64,000 bases of DNA. Source: Plantibacter flavus (lineage in GTDB: Bacteria > Actinomycetota > Actinomycetes > Actinomycetales > Microbacteriaceae). The first letter of the stretch is position 1. Every line of letters begins with the position of its first letter. The position numbers and the translations under genes are program-made. Positions 26,136 through 34,560 of this stretch are shown one piece after another. The notes under the pieces are model-generated. The model had not been told where the DNA came from. It did not search any database and was given only the letters and a program-made list of their open reading frames with translations. The DNA lies in contig NZ_CP019402.1 in assembly GCF_002024505.1 (NCBI RefSeq), forward strand, positions 1,302,001 through 1,366,000, written 5' to 3'.

Positions 26136-26226
26136 CGATGTGGCCGGGTGGGGAATCCCTTGGTGATGGCTCGCCCCACCCGGTCACTCTCTTGAGCCGT
26201 CACCACACTACGAAGGAGCCGTCACC

Positions 26227-26454
26227 ATGGCACGAATCCAGATCCTCGAACTCCCATCTCAGGTCTTAGGCGAGCTCGTCCGCACGCCTTTCGTCCTCGT
26301 GATCGACCAGGTCGACACGGAGAGCATCAGCAACCATGCAGGCGACAACGTCCGAACGCTCACTGAGCTCACGCAGGACGAAGCGAATGCGATGGCGAAG
26401 AGCGTCGGCGCGGAAGCCGCGATCCTCGCTGCCTGCACCCTCGATATCGCCTGA
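26227..26454 (+). CDS. Small tail-operon protein of unknown function
   Basis: The protein has 75 residues with a strong GAAGGAG before the ATG. A hydrophobic strand pair (RTPFVLVIDQVD) is followed by helices (LTQDEANAMAKSVGAEAAIL). It sits between tail tube and chaperone genes. The initiation region nearly duplicates that of the next gene (see findings). No family recognised. Confidence 0.6.
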   Translation: MARIQILELPSQVLGELVRTPFVLVIDQVDTESISNHAGDNVRTLTELTQDEANAMAKSVGAEAAILAACTLDIA

Positions 26455-26491
26455 CCAGGCATTCCCAACTCATCACGAAGGAGTCATCACC

Positions 26492-26839
26492 ATGACTGAA
26501 GTCCAGAAGTCCAAGCCGAAGAAGCCGAAGGCGCCGCAGGATCACAAGCCGAAGAAGCCTGCCGTCAAGATCGTCGAGGGTGGGCGTGAGGTCGCAATCC
26601 GCGGCGTGAAGCTCACGATCCTCGACGAGTCACTGAACGACTACGAGCTGCTCGAGGACGCCGCATCCGGTGAGATCTCGCGCATCGCGCAGGTCTTGAA
26701 CCGCCTGCTGGGTGAGGAGCAGACGAAGCTCATCAAGGAAGCGCTTCGTGACCCGAAGACCGGCCGTGTGCCGGCGCAGGGTGAGGGTTCCATCGCCGAG
26801 TTCCTGTCCGAGATGTTCGAGGCCATCAACCCAAACTGA
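26492..26839 (+). CDS. Tail assembly chaperone, G-like
   Basis: The protein has 115 residues from ATG 26492. A Lys/Pro-rich N-terminus is followed by an acidic helical domain (ESLNDYELLEDAASGEISRI). Position before the tape measure and the -1 slippery heptamer CCCAAAC just before its stop identify it as the short form of the lambda G/GT pair. It helps fold and assemble the tape-measure/tube complex and is not in the virion. Confidence 0.85.
   Translation: MTEVQKSKPKKPKAPQDHKPKKPAVKIVEGGREVAIRGVKLTILDESLNDYELLEDAASGEISRIAQVLNRLLGEEQTKLIKEALRDPKTGRVPAQGEGSIAEFLSEMFEAINPN
26830..26836 (+). promoter_or_regulatory. Programmed -1 frameshift site CCCAAAC
   Basis: The zero frame reads AAC CCA AAC TGA, so the heptamer is C CCA AAC, a perfect X-XXY-YYZ slip site two sense codons before the stop. 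After slipping, translation continues CTG ATG into the next frame, which is open for 125 codons. The fusion would be 241 residues. Confidence 0.8.
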
Positions 26840-27216
26840 TGTCGCTCGCGGGGATCCTGATCCACTACAAGGGTCCCCTGCGAGCGTCGCTCATGGCTGA
26901 GTACGGTGTGCGTCTCGGCCAGCAGGGCATCAACATCATCGAGCTCGCCGATTACGCCGCGAACCTCACCCCAGGGTGTGCGTTGTGGCGTGCGATCGGT
27001 GGGCCGAATGCGTGGTCCCCGGAAATGCATCTGCTGAACCACATCGAGTGGCGTTTGCAGATCCTCGACTGGCGGAAGACGAAGGCTGGGCGTGAGGGCC
27101 GCAACCAGCCGAAGCTGTCGAAACCTCCCGCGTACGCGCATGAGGCGTCTCCGGACAACGCCCACACCGAACGTCAAGCCGCCGCGTACCAGCGCCGTCA
27201 GGCACGAACCCAGTAG
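26839..27216 (+). CDS. Tail assembly chaperone, T-part
   Basis: The frame has 125 codons from an ATG that overlaps the G-like stop (TGATG). It could start alone, but it is best read as the downstream half of a frameshift product. The sequence LTPGCALWRAIGGPNAWSPEMHLLNHIEWRLQIL resembles siphovirus T-parts (DUF5361-like). It ends with a charged, Gln/Arg-rich tail. Confidence 0.75.
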   Translation: MSLAGILIHYKGPLRASLMAEYGVRLGQQGINIIELADYAANLTPGCALWRAIGGPNAWSPEMHLLNHIEWRLQILDWRKTKAGREGRNQPKLSKPPAYAHEASPDNAHTERQAAAYQRRQARTQ

Positions 27217-27255
27217 CCCCTCTGGGGGTGTTTCGCATCCCCGGAGGTGGTCTGC

Positions 27256-29331
27256 TTGGCAACCGAAATCGCGGACGCGTACATCGCCCTGTACACGCGT
27301 ATGCCTGGTGTCAGTCGTGACATCGGTCGGTCGCTTGGTGCGTCTGACGTGCAGGGTGCCGTCAACGAGGCCGGACAGCGGTCAGGTAACTCGTTCACCG
27401 CGGGTCTCGGGAAAATCGTCAAGGGCGGCGCGATCGCTCTCGGCGTCGCTGCTGCCGCAGGACTCGGAGTAGCCCTCGCGAAGGGATTCAGCCGCCTCGA
27501 GGCCATCGACACCGCTGAGAAGAAGCTCACCGGTCTCGGGCAGACGACCGAGAACATCACCCAGATCATGGACAACGCGAAAGCGTCCGTGAAGGGAACC
27601 GCGTTCGGTCTCGGTGACGCTGCGACGGCTGCTGCGTCTCTGGTGGCGGCGAACATTAAGCCTGGTGAGCAGCTGCAGGGTGTCCTGAAGTCTGTTGCGA
27701 ACAGTGCTTCCGCTGCTGGTGTGGGTATCGGCGACATGGGTTCCATCTACGCGAAGGTTGCGTCGCTGGGGAAGGCTCAGAACGACGTCCTGCAGCAGGT
27801 CGCCGACCGGGGTATCCCGATCTACCAGGCGCTCGCGCAGAACCTTGGTGTGACGACTGAGGAAGTCTTCAACATGGCTTCGGCCGGCAAGATCGGTTTC
27901 GCTGAGTTCGAAGCGGCCATGACTTCCGCGTCGGGCACGGTCGCGGAGGAGATGGGTAAGACCATCCCCGGCGCCACATCGAACTTCCTCGCCTCCCTTG
28001 GGCGTATCGGTGCTGGCCTGCTGGGCGGCATCTACCCGTACATCGCGCCCCTCATCTCGGCTGTCACGTCAGCGCTTGGCCCGATCGAGGATCTCGCTGC
28101 TGGAGTTGGCGACAAGATCGGTTCCGTCGTCGGGCCGGCGCTACAGGGCATCACCGACATGCTCAACGGCGGGTTCGACATTGGCGGGTTCGCGGAACTG
28201 CTGTCGCTGGTTTCTCCGCTCGGGCTGGCTCTGAAGCTCCTCGCACCGGTCCTGCCTGTCCTACTCGGCGCGTTCTCGCAGATCGGAGACGTGCTTGCCG
28301 GCGCGTTCAGCTCAGCGGTTACGACCCTGCTGCCGCAGATCGTCCTGCTGGCGAACATCTTCGCTGGCGTCCTTGCAGCGGTGCTCCCGCAGATCCTGCC
28401 GCTGATTGTCACCCTTGCTGGGGTGTTTGGTCAGCTGCTCGCCGCTGTCCTGCCGCTGGTGGGTCAGCTGATCACGGCTCTTCTGCCGGCGTTCAACCTG
28501 ATCGGGCCGCTGATCGGCATGCTGGTTCCCATCTTCTCCACCCTGATCTCAGCCCTGATGCCGATCGTGGAAATGATCTTCCCGCTTCTCTCCACCCTGG
28601 TAGCGGCACTCGCACCAGTATTCATGCAGCTGGTCGGGGCAATAACGCCTCTGCTGACCCCGATCCTGGCGCTTCTCACCCCGCTGCTCGACCTGATCGG
28701 GGTGATCCTGCCGCCGCTGATCGAGCTGCTGTCATTCCTCATCAACGCTGGCGTTATGGGTCTGCAGATCGCCCTTGGTTTCCTGATTCCGATGATCACC
28801 TCCGTGGTCAGCGCGATCTCCGGAATCCTGGTTCCGGTCATCCAGATGATCTCCGACACTCTCGGCGGTCTAATCACGTTCATCACTGGTGTCTTCACCG
28901 GCAACTGGGAGCAGGCGTGGGACGGGATCGTGCAGATCTTCGCTGGCATCTGGAACGGCATGACCGGCATCGTCAAGGGCGTCGTGAACGGCGTCATCGA
29001 CCTCATCAACGGCGTGATCGCTGGAATCAACAACGTCGCACAGGGCATCAAGGATGCGTCTGGCGGGACCATCGACCTCACGGTTGGGGAACTGCCGAAG
29101 CTCGCGAAGGGTGGCATCATCGCCGCCCGTCCTGGTGGCATGCCGGCGGTCATCGGTGAGGGTCGCTACGACGAAGCGGTCATTCCGCTCAGCCCGCAAG
29201 TGCTCGGTCAGATTGGCGGCGGGACCGGTTCGGTCACGCAGAACAACGTGTTCGAGCAGCGCACTGAGGATCCACAGATCCTGTTCCGGCAGGCCGGCAG
29301 GTTGCTCGAAGACGCAATGCAGGGGGCCTGA
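27256..29331 (+). CDS. Tape measure protein
   Basis: The protein has 691 residues. I choose TTG 27256 because GGAGGT (27243-27248) is 7 nt upstream; an in-frame GTG at 27247 overlaps the ribosome site. The N-terminal half carries the TP901-like repeat domain (SVKGTAFGLGDAATAAASLVA ... QVADRGIPIYQALAQNLG). The centre is a very hydrophobic run of helices (about residues 320-530) that should insert in the host membrane. A C-terminal domain reads IAARPGGMPAVIGEGRYDEAVIPL. The length predicts a tail of roughly 100 nm by the usual 1.5 A per residue rule. Confidence 0.9.
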   Translation: MATEIADAYIALYTRMPGVSRDIGRSLGASDVQGAVNEAGQRSGNSFTAGLGKIVKGGAIALGVAAAAGLGVALAKGFSRLEAIDTAEKKLTGLGQTTENITQIMDNAKASVKGTAFGLGDAATAAASLVAANIKPGEQLQGVLKSVANSASAAGVGIGDMGSIYAKVASLGKAQNDVLQQVADRGIPIYQALAQNLGVTTEEVFNMASAGKIGFAEFEAAMTSASGTVAEEMGKTIPGATSNFLASLGRIGAGLLGGIYPYIAPLISAVTSALGPIEDLAAGVGDKIGSVVGPALQGITDMLNGGFDIGGFAELLSLVSPLGLALKLLAPVLPVLLGAFSQIGDVLAGAFSSAVTTLLPQIVLLANIFAGVLAAVLPQILPLIVTLAGVFGQLLAAVLPLVGQLITALLPAFNLIGPLIGMLVPIFSTLISALMPIVEMIFPLLSTLVAALAPVFMQLVGAITPLLTPILALLTPLLDLIGVILPPLIELLSFLINAGVMGLQIALGFLIPMITSVVSAISGILVPVIQMISDTLGGLITFITGVFTGNWEQAWDGIVQIFAGIWNGMTGIVKGVVNGVIDLINGVIAGINNVAQGIKDASGGTIDLTVGELPKLAKGGIIAARPGGMPAVIGEGRYDEAVIPLSPQVLGQIGGGTGSVTQNNVFEQRTEDPQILFRQAGRLLEDAMQGA

Positions 29332-30188
29332 TGGACGACTACGTTGCGTACGGGATCGACCTCGGCGGTATCTGGTTCGACGGCACCACTGACGTCCCCA
29401 CAGGTTGGGGGTTCAGTGGGCTGAATGACTGGCGCCGGCTACCGGACAGCAAGAACCCGTCTGACTCGAACCCGCTCGGCGATGGAGACTTCACGCCGGG
29501 CGAGATTCTGCGGAGTTCGTTGGCGGTGTCGTTCGACGCGTTCTTCCTAGGGGAGGATGCAGCGGACGCTCTTGCCGCTCAGGCGCGTATCACGGCGTGG
29601 GGTGCTTTCCGCACCCCACAGCCGATGACGGTGCACGCTCAGGACGGCTCGTGGACGCGCATGGTGTCTATTCGTGCTGCGACGCCGAAGGACAACTACG
29701 GCGGAAACGACGTCGAGTTCGCCATCGATGTCCTCGCGCATGATCCGATCCGGTACGGCCCTGAGTTCACGATCACGACGGGCATGCCTGACAACTCGGG
29801 CGGGTATTCGTACCCGTACTCGTACCCGTACAGCTACGCGATGTCGTCCAACTCTGGGCGGTTGGTGATCCCGAACACGGGGTCCGCTGATGGTTACCCG
29901 TTGCTCGAGGTGACGGGTGGCATGTCGTTGGGTGTGGAGCTCGTCGTGAACGGTCGCGGCCGGTTGCGGGTGGAGCGTCCGATCGGTGACACGCAGTCGT
30001 TGGTATTCGACACGGCTGAGCAGCGTGTGTTCCTCGACGGCATCTCACCGATCCCGTCTCGTCTGGTGACAGCCCGGGACTGGTTCTCGGTCCCTCCCGA
30101 AGGTTCAACCACTGTCACGGTGCGTCCGTTGGGGACGGTCACTGGTGATCCAAAGTTCAATGCCCGCATGCGTGCGGCTTCCTGGTAG
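29331..30188 (+). CDS. Distal tail (Dit-like) protein
   Basis: The protein has 285 residues; its ATG overlaps the tape-measure stop (TGATG). The N-terminal beta domain has GWGFSGLNDWRRLPDSKNP, and the C-terminal part has LVIPNTGSADGYPLLEVTG, which is typical of Dit proteins at the tail tip. Between them is an odd tandem run SYPYSYPYSY at about residues 161-170, encoded by a short DNA repeat. Confidence 0.75.
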   Translation: MDDYVAYGIDLGGIWFDGTTDVPTGWGFSGLNDWRRLPDSKNPSDSNPLGDGDFTPGEILRSSLAVSFDAFFLGEDAADALAAQARITAWGAFRTPQPMTVHAQDGSWTRMVSIRAATPKDNYGGNDVEFAIDVLAHDPIRYGPEFTITTGMPDNSGGYSYPYSYPYSYAMSSNSGRLVIPNTGSADGYPLLEVTGGMSLGVELVVNGRGRLRVERPIGDTQSLVFDTAEQRVFLDGISPIPSRLVTARDWFSVPPEGSTTVTVRPLGTVTGDPKFNARMRAASW

Positions 30189-30196
30189 GAGTACCG

Positions 30197-31195
30197 ATGC
30201 TGACCGATCTTTGGCCCACTACGGGCGTGCAGTTCACCTCTGACGAGCACGCAGCGATCCTTGCTGGCCTGGTGGTGAAGAACGCTTCCGGGGTTCCACG
30301 CGCAGGTGTGCTGCCCCGCCACACGAACGCGCTGGTGACTGCCCGCCCGGACATGCGAGTGAACGTCCTACCGATGGAGCTCGTGCACGTGAAGGAGGGT
30401 GCGCGCTTCGCGGCGCTCACTGAAACGATCGACGTGGCGATCCCGAACCCGCCGTCTGCGAACACGCAGTACAACATCGTCGCGTACGTGGGAACGGATC
30501 AGAAGCTCACGGGGACAGTGTCCACTTCGGACTTCGTTGTCGTACCCGGCACGCCGTCGGCGACCCCCTCTGATCCGGCTCTGCCTGATGCTGCTATCCC
30601 GATCGCTCGTGTGGCGGTTCCTTCGACGGCTACTGCGACGAACTCGGCGGGCGTTGTCATCACCCCGTTGCACCCGTTCACCGCGGCGGCTGGGTCGACG
30701 GTCTTATTCCGCACGAAGGCTGACCTGGATGCGTGGGCTGGTGCGGCGCAGGCGCAGAAGGCGTATGTCACCGCGACGAACCTCGATTACGTGCGGGTCG
30801 GCGGGTCCTGGGAAGTCGCATACGGGCCGTCTGGTGTCGACGCCGCTGGTTGGACGTGGATCACCATGGCGAATGGGAAGCGTCGCTGGTACCGCTATTT
30901 CGTGGAGTGGTCGGCGCCGCAGTCGTTCGGGCCGGCGGGTGGTTCGTTCTGGACGCAGAACCGTCAGAGCGGCATCAACCCTCCAACGGGGGTGGCATGG
31001 GACGCGGTCATTGTTCGGGCTTCGTGCTGGGGCAAGAACACTGCGTTCAACGGGTTGCAGCAGGTTCTGCTGTGCAATTTGTCGATTGCGACGGGTTCAA
31101 CGTCGGCATCGCTCAGCATCTTCAACCCGACAGCGATAACGGTGGCGAACACGAGCATGGAGCTTCGTGCGGCGATCGAACTGATCGAGATTTGA
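30197..31195 (+). CDS. Minor tail/fibre protein
   Basis: The protein has 332 residues. The N-terminal module (about residues 1-100, ILAGLVVKNASGVPRAGVLP) resembles the baseplate-upper or fibre-attachment modules of actinophage tail proteins. After a Pro/Ala-rich linker there is a C-terminal beta domain with many Trp and Tyr (GWTWITMANGKRRWYRYFVEW). It probably contributes to receptor contact. The next gene is the endolysin. Confidence 0.65.
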   Translation: MLTDLWPTTGVQFTSDEHAAILAGLVVKNASGVPRAGVLPRHTNALVTARPDMRVNVLPMELVHVKEGARFAALTETIDVAIPNPPSANTQYNIVAYVGTDQKLTGTVSTSDFVVVPGTPSATPSDPALPDAAIPIARVAVPSTATATNSAGVVITPLHPFTAAAGSTVLFRTKADLDAWAGAAQAQKAYVTATNLDYVRVGGSWEVAYGPSGVDAAGWTWITMANGKRRWYRYFVEWSAPQSFGPAGGSFWTQNRQSGINPPTGVAWDAVIVRASCWGKNTAFNGLQQVLLCNLSIATGSTSASLSIFNPTAITVANTSMELRAAIELIEI

Positions 31196-31202
31196 GGCGA
31201 CC

Positions 31203-32168
31203 ATGACCATATCACCGCTCACGAATCAGGCGTACGTCACGTCGCAGAAGTCCAGCCGCAACGGGGCGACGATTGACCACTTCCTTGTGCATCACGCCGT
31301 ATCGACCAACTGGCGTGCCGTTCTCGATCTGATGATGGGCGCGAAGGAAGTATCGGCGAACTACATCATCGGCAACGGCGGCGAAATCATCTCGGTCGTC
31401 CCTGAGGAGTACCGGGCATGGACGTCGTCGAGCTCGGCATGGGATGGGCGTTCGATCACAGTCGAGGTGTGCAACGAATCCCTCGATCCGGCGACCGGGT
31501 ATGCGATCTCTGCGAAGGCTGAGGAGTCGTTGGCGAACCTCATCGCTGACGTCGGCGCACGGTACGGGTTCACCCCCACACGTGACGGCAGAGCATCCAC
31601 GGTGCTCGGTCACCGGGACCTCGCGGACTGGTTCGGCGACTCGTACGCCACCCAGTGCCCCGGCAACTACCTGTACGACCGTCTCCCGATCATCGCCGCA
31701 GGTGGCGAAGCCAAAGCGAAAACCCAACCGATCCAGGAGGATCCCATGTTCAACCTCACCTTCCGCGACGACGGTGCAGGCATGTGCACCAGCATCTTCG
31801 GCACCTCAGGCGTCGGCACCCAGCAGCTCTATGAGCTCCTGTTCCGTGTCCGCAACGCCCCCCAGCTCGCCACCCCGTTCCGTGGGGACTGGACGCCTGG
31901 CGCATACGCGGGGAAGCCAGACACCCTGAACGCAACCGAGTACGCCATCGTCGACTCGTTCCTCGCACTCCACCGGAAGGCGGGACTTGCGGGCATCCAG
32001 CTCGACGACGCCAAGCTGCGCGCTGCCCTGTCTGACGCACTCAAGGGTGCGGTGGTGAACGTGGACACGCAGGTGGACGCGGCGGAGCTTGCGAAGGCGT
32101 TCGAGCAGATCATCCCTCGGGTATCTGCGGCGATCGTGAAGCAGGCCGGCGAGAAGCTGGCGTCCTGA
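31203..32168 (+). CDS. Endolysin, N-acetylmuramoyl-L-alanine amidase
   Basis: The protein has 321 residues. The Amidase_2 domain (about residues 20-160) has zinc ligands H30/H31 (FLVHH), H137 (LGHRDL) and C152 (TQCPG). It cuts the amide bond between muramic acid and the stem peptide. Residues 182-321 form a C-terminal region that begins with an internal Met preceded by a strong AGGAGG, so a separate 140-residue product is likely. That region ends in amphipathic helices and may bind the wall or form oligomers. Holin-like genes follow. Confidence 0.9.
   Translation: MTISPLTNQAYVTSQKSSRNGATIDHFLVHHAVSTNWRAVLDLMMGAKEVSANYIIGNGGEIISVVPEEYRAWTSSSSAWDGRSITVEVCNESLDPATGYAISAKAEESLANLIADVGARYGFTPTRDGRASTVLGHRDLADWFGDSYATQCPGNYLYDRLPIIAAGGEAKAKTQPIQEDPMFNLTFRDDGAGMCTSIFGTSGVGTQQLYELLFRVRNAPQLATPFRGDWTPGAYAGKPDTLNATEYAIVDSFLALHRKAGLAGIQLDDAKLRAALSDALKGAVVNVDTQVDAAELAKAFEQIIPRVSAAIVKQAGEKLAS
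31735..31748 (+). promoter_or_regulatory. Internal ribosome site and start within the endolysin gene
   Basis: AGGAGG (31735-31740) stands 5 nt before the in-frame ATG at 31746. The 15 bases GGATCCCATGTTCAA (31739-31753) are repeated exactly at the start of the holin-like gene (32188-32202). Confidence 0.6.
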
Positions 32169-32194
32169 CCCTTTCGTCCCGGGAGGGGGATCCC

Positions 32195-32647
32195 ATGTTC
32201 AAACGATTGTTCGCCGCGTCCATCTGGGCGTCGGGCAACATCCGGCCCGAGGATTGGCGGTTCCGTGGGATCTTCCGGGTTGTCCTCCCGGTCGGCAACC
32301 TCATCTTCCTGTACTTCGGGGTCGTCGGGTTCGCCCGCGGTGTCGGGTCGGTGACTGATGTGACGAACGCCACGTACGCGGCGTTCTGGTCTGGCGCGAT
32401 CGCGTTGACGGGGCTGGCGTGCCTGGTGGGCGTGGCGTTCCCGAAGCTGGGGAAGCTCGAGCTGGGCGCGAAACTGGTCCTCATCGGGCTGGTCGCGTCG
32501 TACGTGGCAGTCCTGACAGCACGGAGCTTCGAGATTCCGGGATCGCAAGCCACCGCGGGTCTCATGTCGGCGCTGATCGTGCTTCCCATCTGGCGGGTCC
32601 TAGACCTCGGGTTCCAGTTGCGGAAGCAGAAGCGGGTCATCGAGTGA
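32195..32647 (+). CDS. Membrane protein, holin-like
   Basis: The protein has 150 residues with about four membrane segments (VLPVGNLIFLYFGVVGF, FWSGAIALTGLACLVGVAF, LVLIGLVASYVAVL, LMSALIVLPIWRVL) and charged ends. It lies directly after the endolysin, as holins do, with GGGAGGGGG before the ATG. A tail-associated membrane protein is the alternative. Its stop overlaps the next GTG. Confidence 0.65.
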   Translation: MFKRLFAASIWASGNIRPEDWRFRGIFRVVLPVGNLIFLYFGVVGFARGVGSVTDVTNATYAAFWSGAIALTGLACLVGVAFPKLGKLELGAKLVLIGLVASYVAVLTARSFEIPGSQATAGLMSALIVLPIWRVLDLGFQLRKQKRVIE

Positions 32648-33015
32648 CCGGCGCGGAGTGGATCTCAGCCGCCGGTCTCCTCGTCACGCTCCTCCTCGGG
32701 TTGGGCGTGTACCTCAACAACAAGCGTTCCAACCGGACAGCGGAGACACGCAACCAGGTGGATGCAGGGTCGCAACTGTTCGACAACAACATTGAGCTCG
32801 CCGAGTACGTGGACAAGCGCATCGCGATCGCGTTGCAGCCAGTCCAAGAGGAGCTCAACGCATTCAAGGAGTGGAAGAAGTCCACGAACGCGATCATCCG
32901 CCGGTTCTTCCGGCAGCTCATCACCTGGGATCGGAACGGCCGTCAGGGTCAGATGCCGATGCCGTCCGCTGAGGACATGACGCAGCTCGAGATCGAGGAT
33001 CTGCACTCTGACTGA
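32644..33015 (+). CDS. Single-pass membrane protein with coiled coil (lysis accessory)
   Basis: The protein has 123 residues, starting at GTG 32644 (GTGA overlap). An N-terminal membrane segment (AAGLLVTLLLGLGVYL) precedes a charged helical region (NNIELAEYVDKRIAIALQ, FKEWKKSTNAIIRRFFRQL). It is similar in layout to antiholin or accessory holin proteins; function is not established. Confidence 0.55.
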   Translation: MTGAEWISAAGLLVTLLLGLGVYLNNKRSNRTAETRNQVDAGSQLFDNNIELAEYVDKRIAIALQPVQEELNAFKEWKKSTNAIIRRFFRQLITWDRNGRQGQMPMPSAEDMTQLEIEDLHSD

Positions 33016-33017
33016 GC

Positions 33018-33050
33018 GGACTTCGGAGTGCTGTTGACACCCCGAAGTCC
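33018..33050 (+). terminator. Hairpin between lysis genes
   Basis: GGACTTCGG (33018-33026) pairs with CCGAAGTCC (33042-33050) over a 15-nt loop that contains TTGACA. There is no T-run; it may be a partial terminator or processing site. Confidence 0.45.
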
Positions 33051-33119
33051 TGACCCCCTGCAGGAGGGTGAGCGCGAGCTTACCCACTTAAACGACACAC
33101 CGATATAGGAGACAACCCC

Positions 33120-33422
33120 ATGTCCAAGCACGCAGCAGTTCCCGAGATCTGGTTCAAGTCCCAGCGGGTCATCCGCACGGTCCTCGTGAACCTGATCGTC
33201 ATCCTCCCCGTCGTGAACATCTCACTGCCGCTGGTGGTCGACGCGTTCACCGGCAATGGCGTCCCGGCTGAGGTCACCATCCTCGTCAACGCGATCGTCG
33301 CAGGCATCCTCGTCGTCACTGGTGTGGTCACTCGCATCATCGCGATCCCAGCGGTGAACGACTTCCTCACGAAGCTTGGGGCCGGTTCGGTCCCGAAGTT
33401 CGCGGTCAGCGACGAGATCTGA
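33120..33422 (+). CDS. Putative holin, two membrane segments
   Basis: The protein has 100 residues with two hydrophobic helices (VLVNLIVILPVVNISLPLVV and VTILVNAIVAGILVVTGVV) and short charged ends. GATATAGGAGACAACCCC precedes the ATG. By size and topology it is the best class II holin candidate of the three membrane genes here. Confidence 0.65.
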   Translation: MSKHAAVPEIWFKSQRVIRTVLVNLIVILPVVNISLPLVVDAFTGNGVPAEVTILVNAIVAGILVVTGVVTRIIAIPAVNDFLTKLGAGSVPKFAVSDEI

Positions 33423-33435
33423 GAGTTGGTGACCC

Positions 33436-34560
33436 GTGAAGTGTTTGCTGTTCGATCTGCTCACGGGTGAAGACCTCGATCAGCTGTCCGTCGTTGATGC
33501 GACGTGGACGCAGACGATCGGTTCCCCGGACAGTTTGAAGTTCGACGTCCCCGTGTACACCGAGTCCATGCGCCGTCTCGGGTTGGCGAACCTCGTTACC
33601 CCGAAGAAGACAGTCATCGCTGTCCAGGAAGACGGTTGGGCTGACTTCGTAGCTGCCGGCCGTGTTGGCATCCCGGAGTGGGATGAGGACTCGAAGATCC
33701 TGTCGATCCCTGGCAACGGTGTCGAGTCGGTGCTTGGGGAACGTCTCGTCCTCCCGTTCAACGTCGGCAACATCATCGGCTCGGACGGCAAACCTGTCTC
33801 CACGTACGACACCAACCTGTCCGGTTGGGAGTACGGCACCATCATCAAGAAGTTGGTGCAGCGGGCCATGGCGATGCCCGGGTTCGGTTTGCCGTGGGTG
33901 TTCGAGGCGGACCGGGTCGGGTCGCGGGAGAAGAACACTGAAGCGGCCGACATGAAGAACCTGCTCGAGCTGATCGATGACATCACGAAGCTCGAGGGTG
34001 GTGTCGAGGTCGACTATGTGTCCCGTTGGCGCACTGACGTGGTGGGGAAGATGCAGACCCTGTTGCGGACAGCGACCGACGCTGACCGGCTCATCACGTC
34101 ACAGTCGGAGTTCGACTTCTCGATCCGCGGGAAGAGACCGACGGCTCGGAAGCTGAAGTACAAGCCACTGCCGACGTACATGACGTCACGGGCTTGGTTC
34201 ACGGGCGGGAAGACGGACGACCGTATGTTGGTGTCCCGTGCTGATGACTCGTACCTCACCGACCGCGGCTTCCCGTTCTCGGAGGTTCTGGACTCGTCGC
34301 ATTCGTCAGTGAAGGAACAGTCCACCTTGGATTCCTATGCCCGCGCACGGGTCGCTCAGGGTCGCACGATAGGGAAGTTCTACTCGTTCGATGTCCGCAA
34401 GTCCGCCGCGGTGGGCATGCGTAAGGGCGACTGGTTGTCGCTCGACATTCGCGGGTCGGTGTTTCTGGAGAACGGTCAGAAGCGGCTGCGGGTGGTGTCG
34501 ATGTCGGGTGGCACGTCTGATCCGGAGTGGTTGCAGGTTGTGACGGCGGAGGAGTTCTAA
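33436..34560 (+). CDS. Minor tail protein, Gp37-like (tail tip)
   Basis: The protein has 374 residues from GTG 33436. The N-terminus MKCLLFDLLTGEDLDQLSV and the central TRTATDADRLI-like region with KYKPLP are what I associate with siphovirus 'ReqiPepy6 Gp37-like' tail-tip proteins. It probably forms the tip or hub downstream of Dit. It lies after the lysis genes, so the tail-tip module is split. Its stop overlaps the next ATG. Confidence 0.65.
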   Translation: MKCLLFDLLTGEDLDQLSVVDATWTQTIGSPDSLKFDVPVYTESMRRLGLANLVTPKKTVIAVQEDGWADFVAAGRVGIPEWDEDSKILSIPGNGVESVLGERLVLPFNVGNIIGSDGKPVSTYDTNLSGWEYGTIIKKLVQRAMAMPGFGLPWVFEADRVGSREKNTEAADMKNLLELIDDITKLEGGVEVDYVSRWRTDVVGKMQTLLRTATDADRLITSQSEFDFSIRGKRPTARKLKYKPLPTYMTSRAWFTGGKTDDRMLVSRADDSYLTDRGFPFSEVLDSSHSSVKEQSTLDSYARARVAQGRTIGKFYSFDVRKSAAVGMRKGDWLSLDIRGSVFLENGQKRLRVVSMSGGTSDPEWLQVVTAEEF

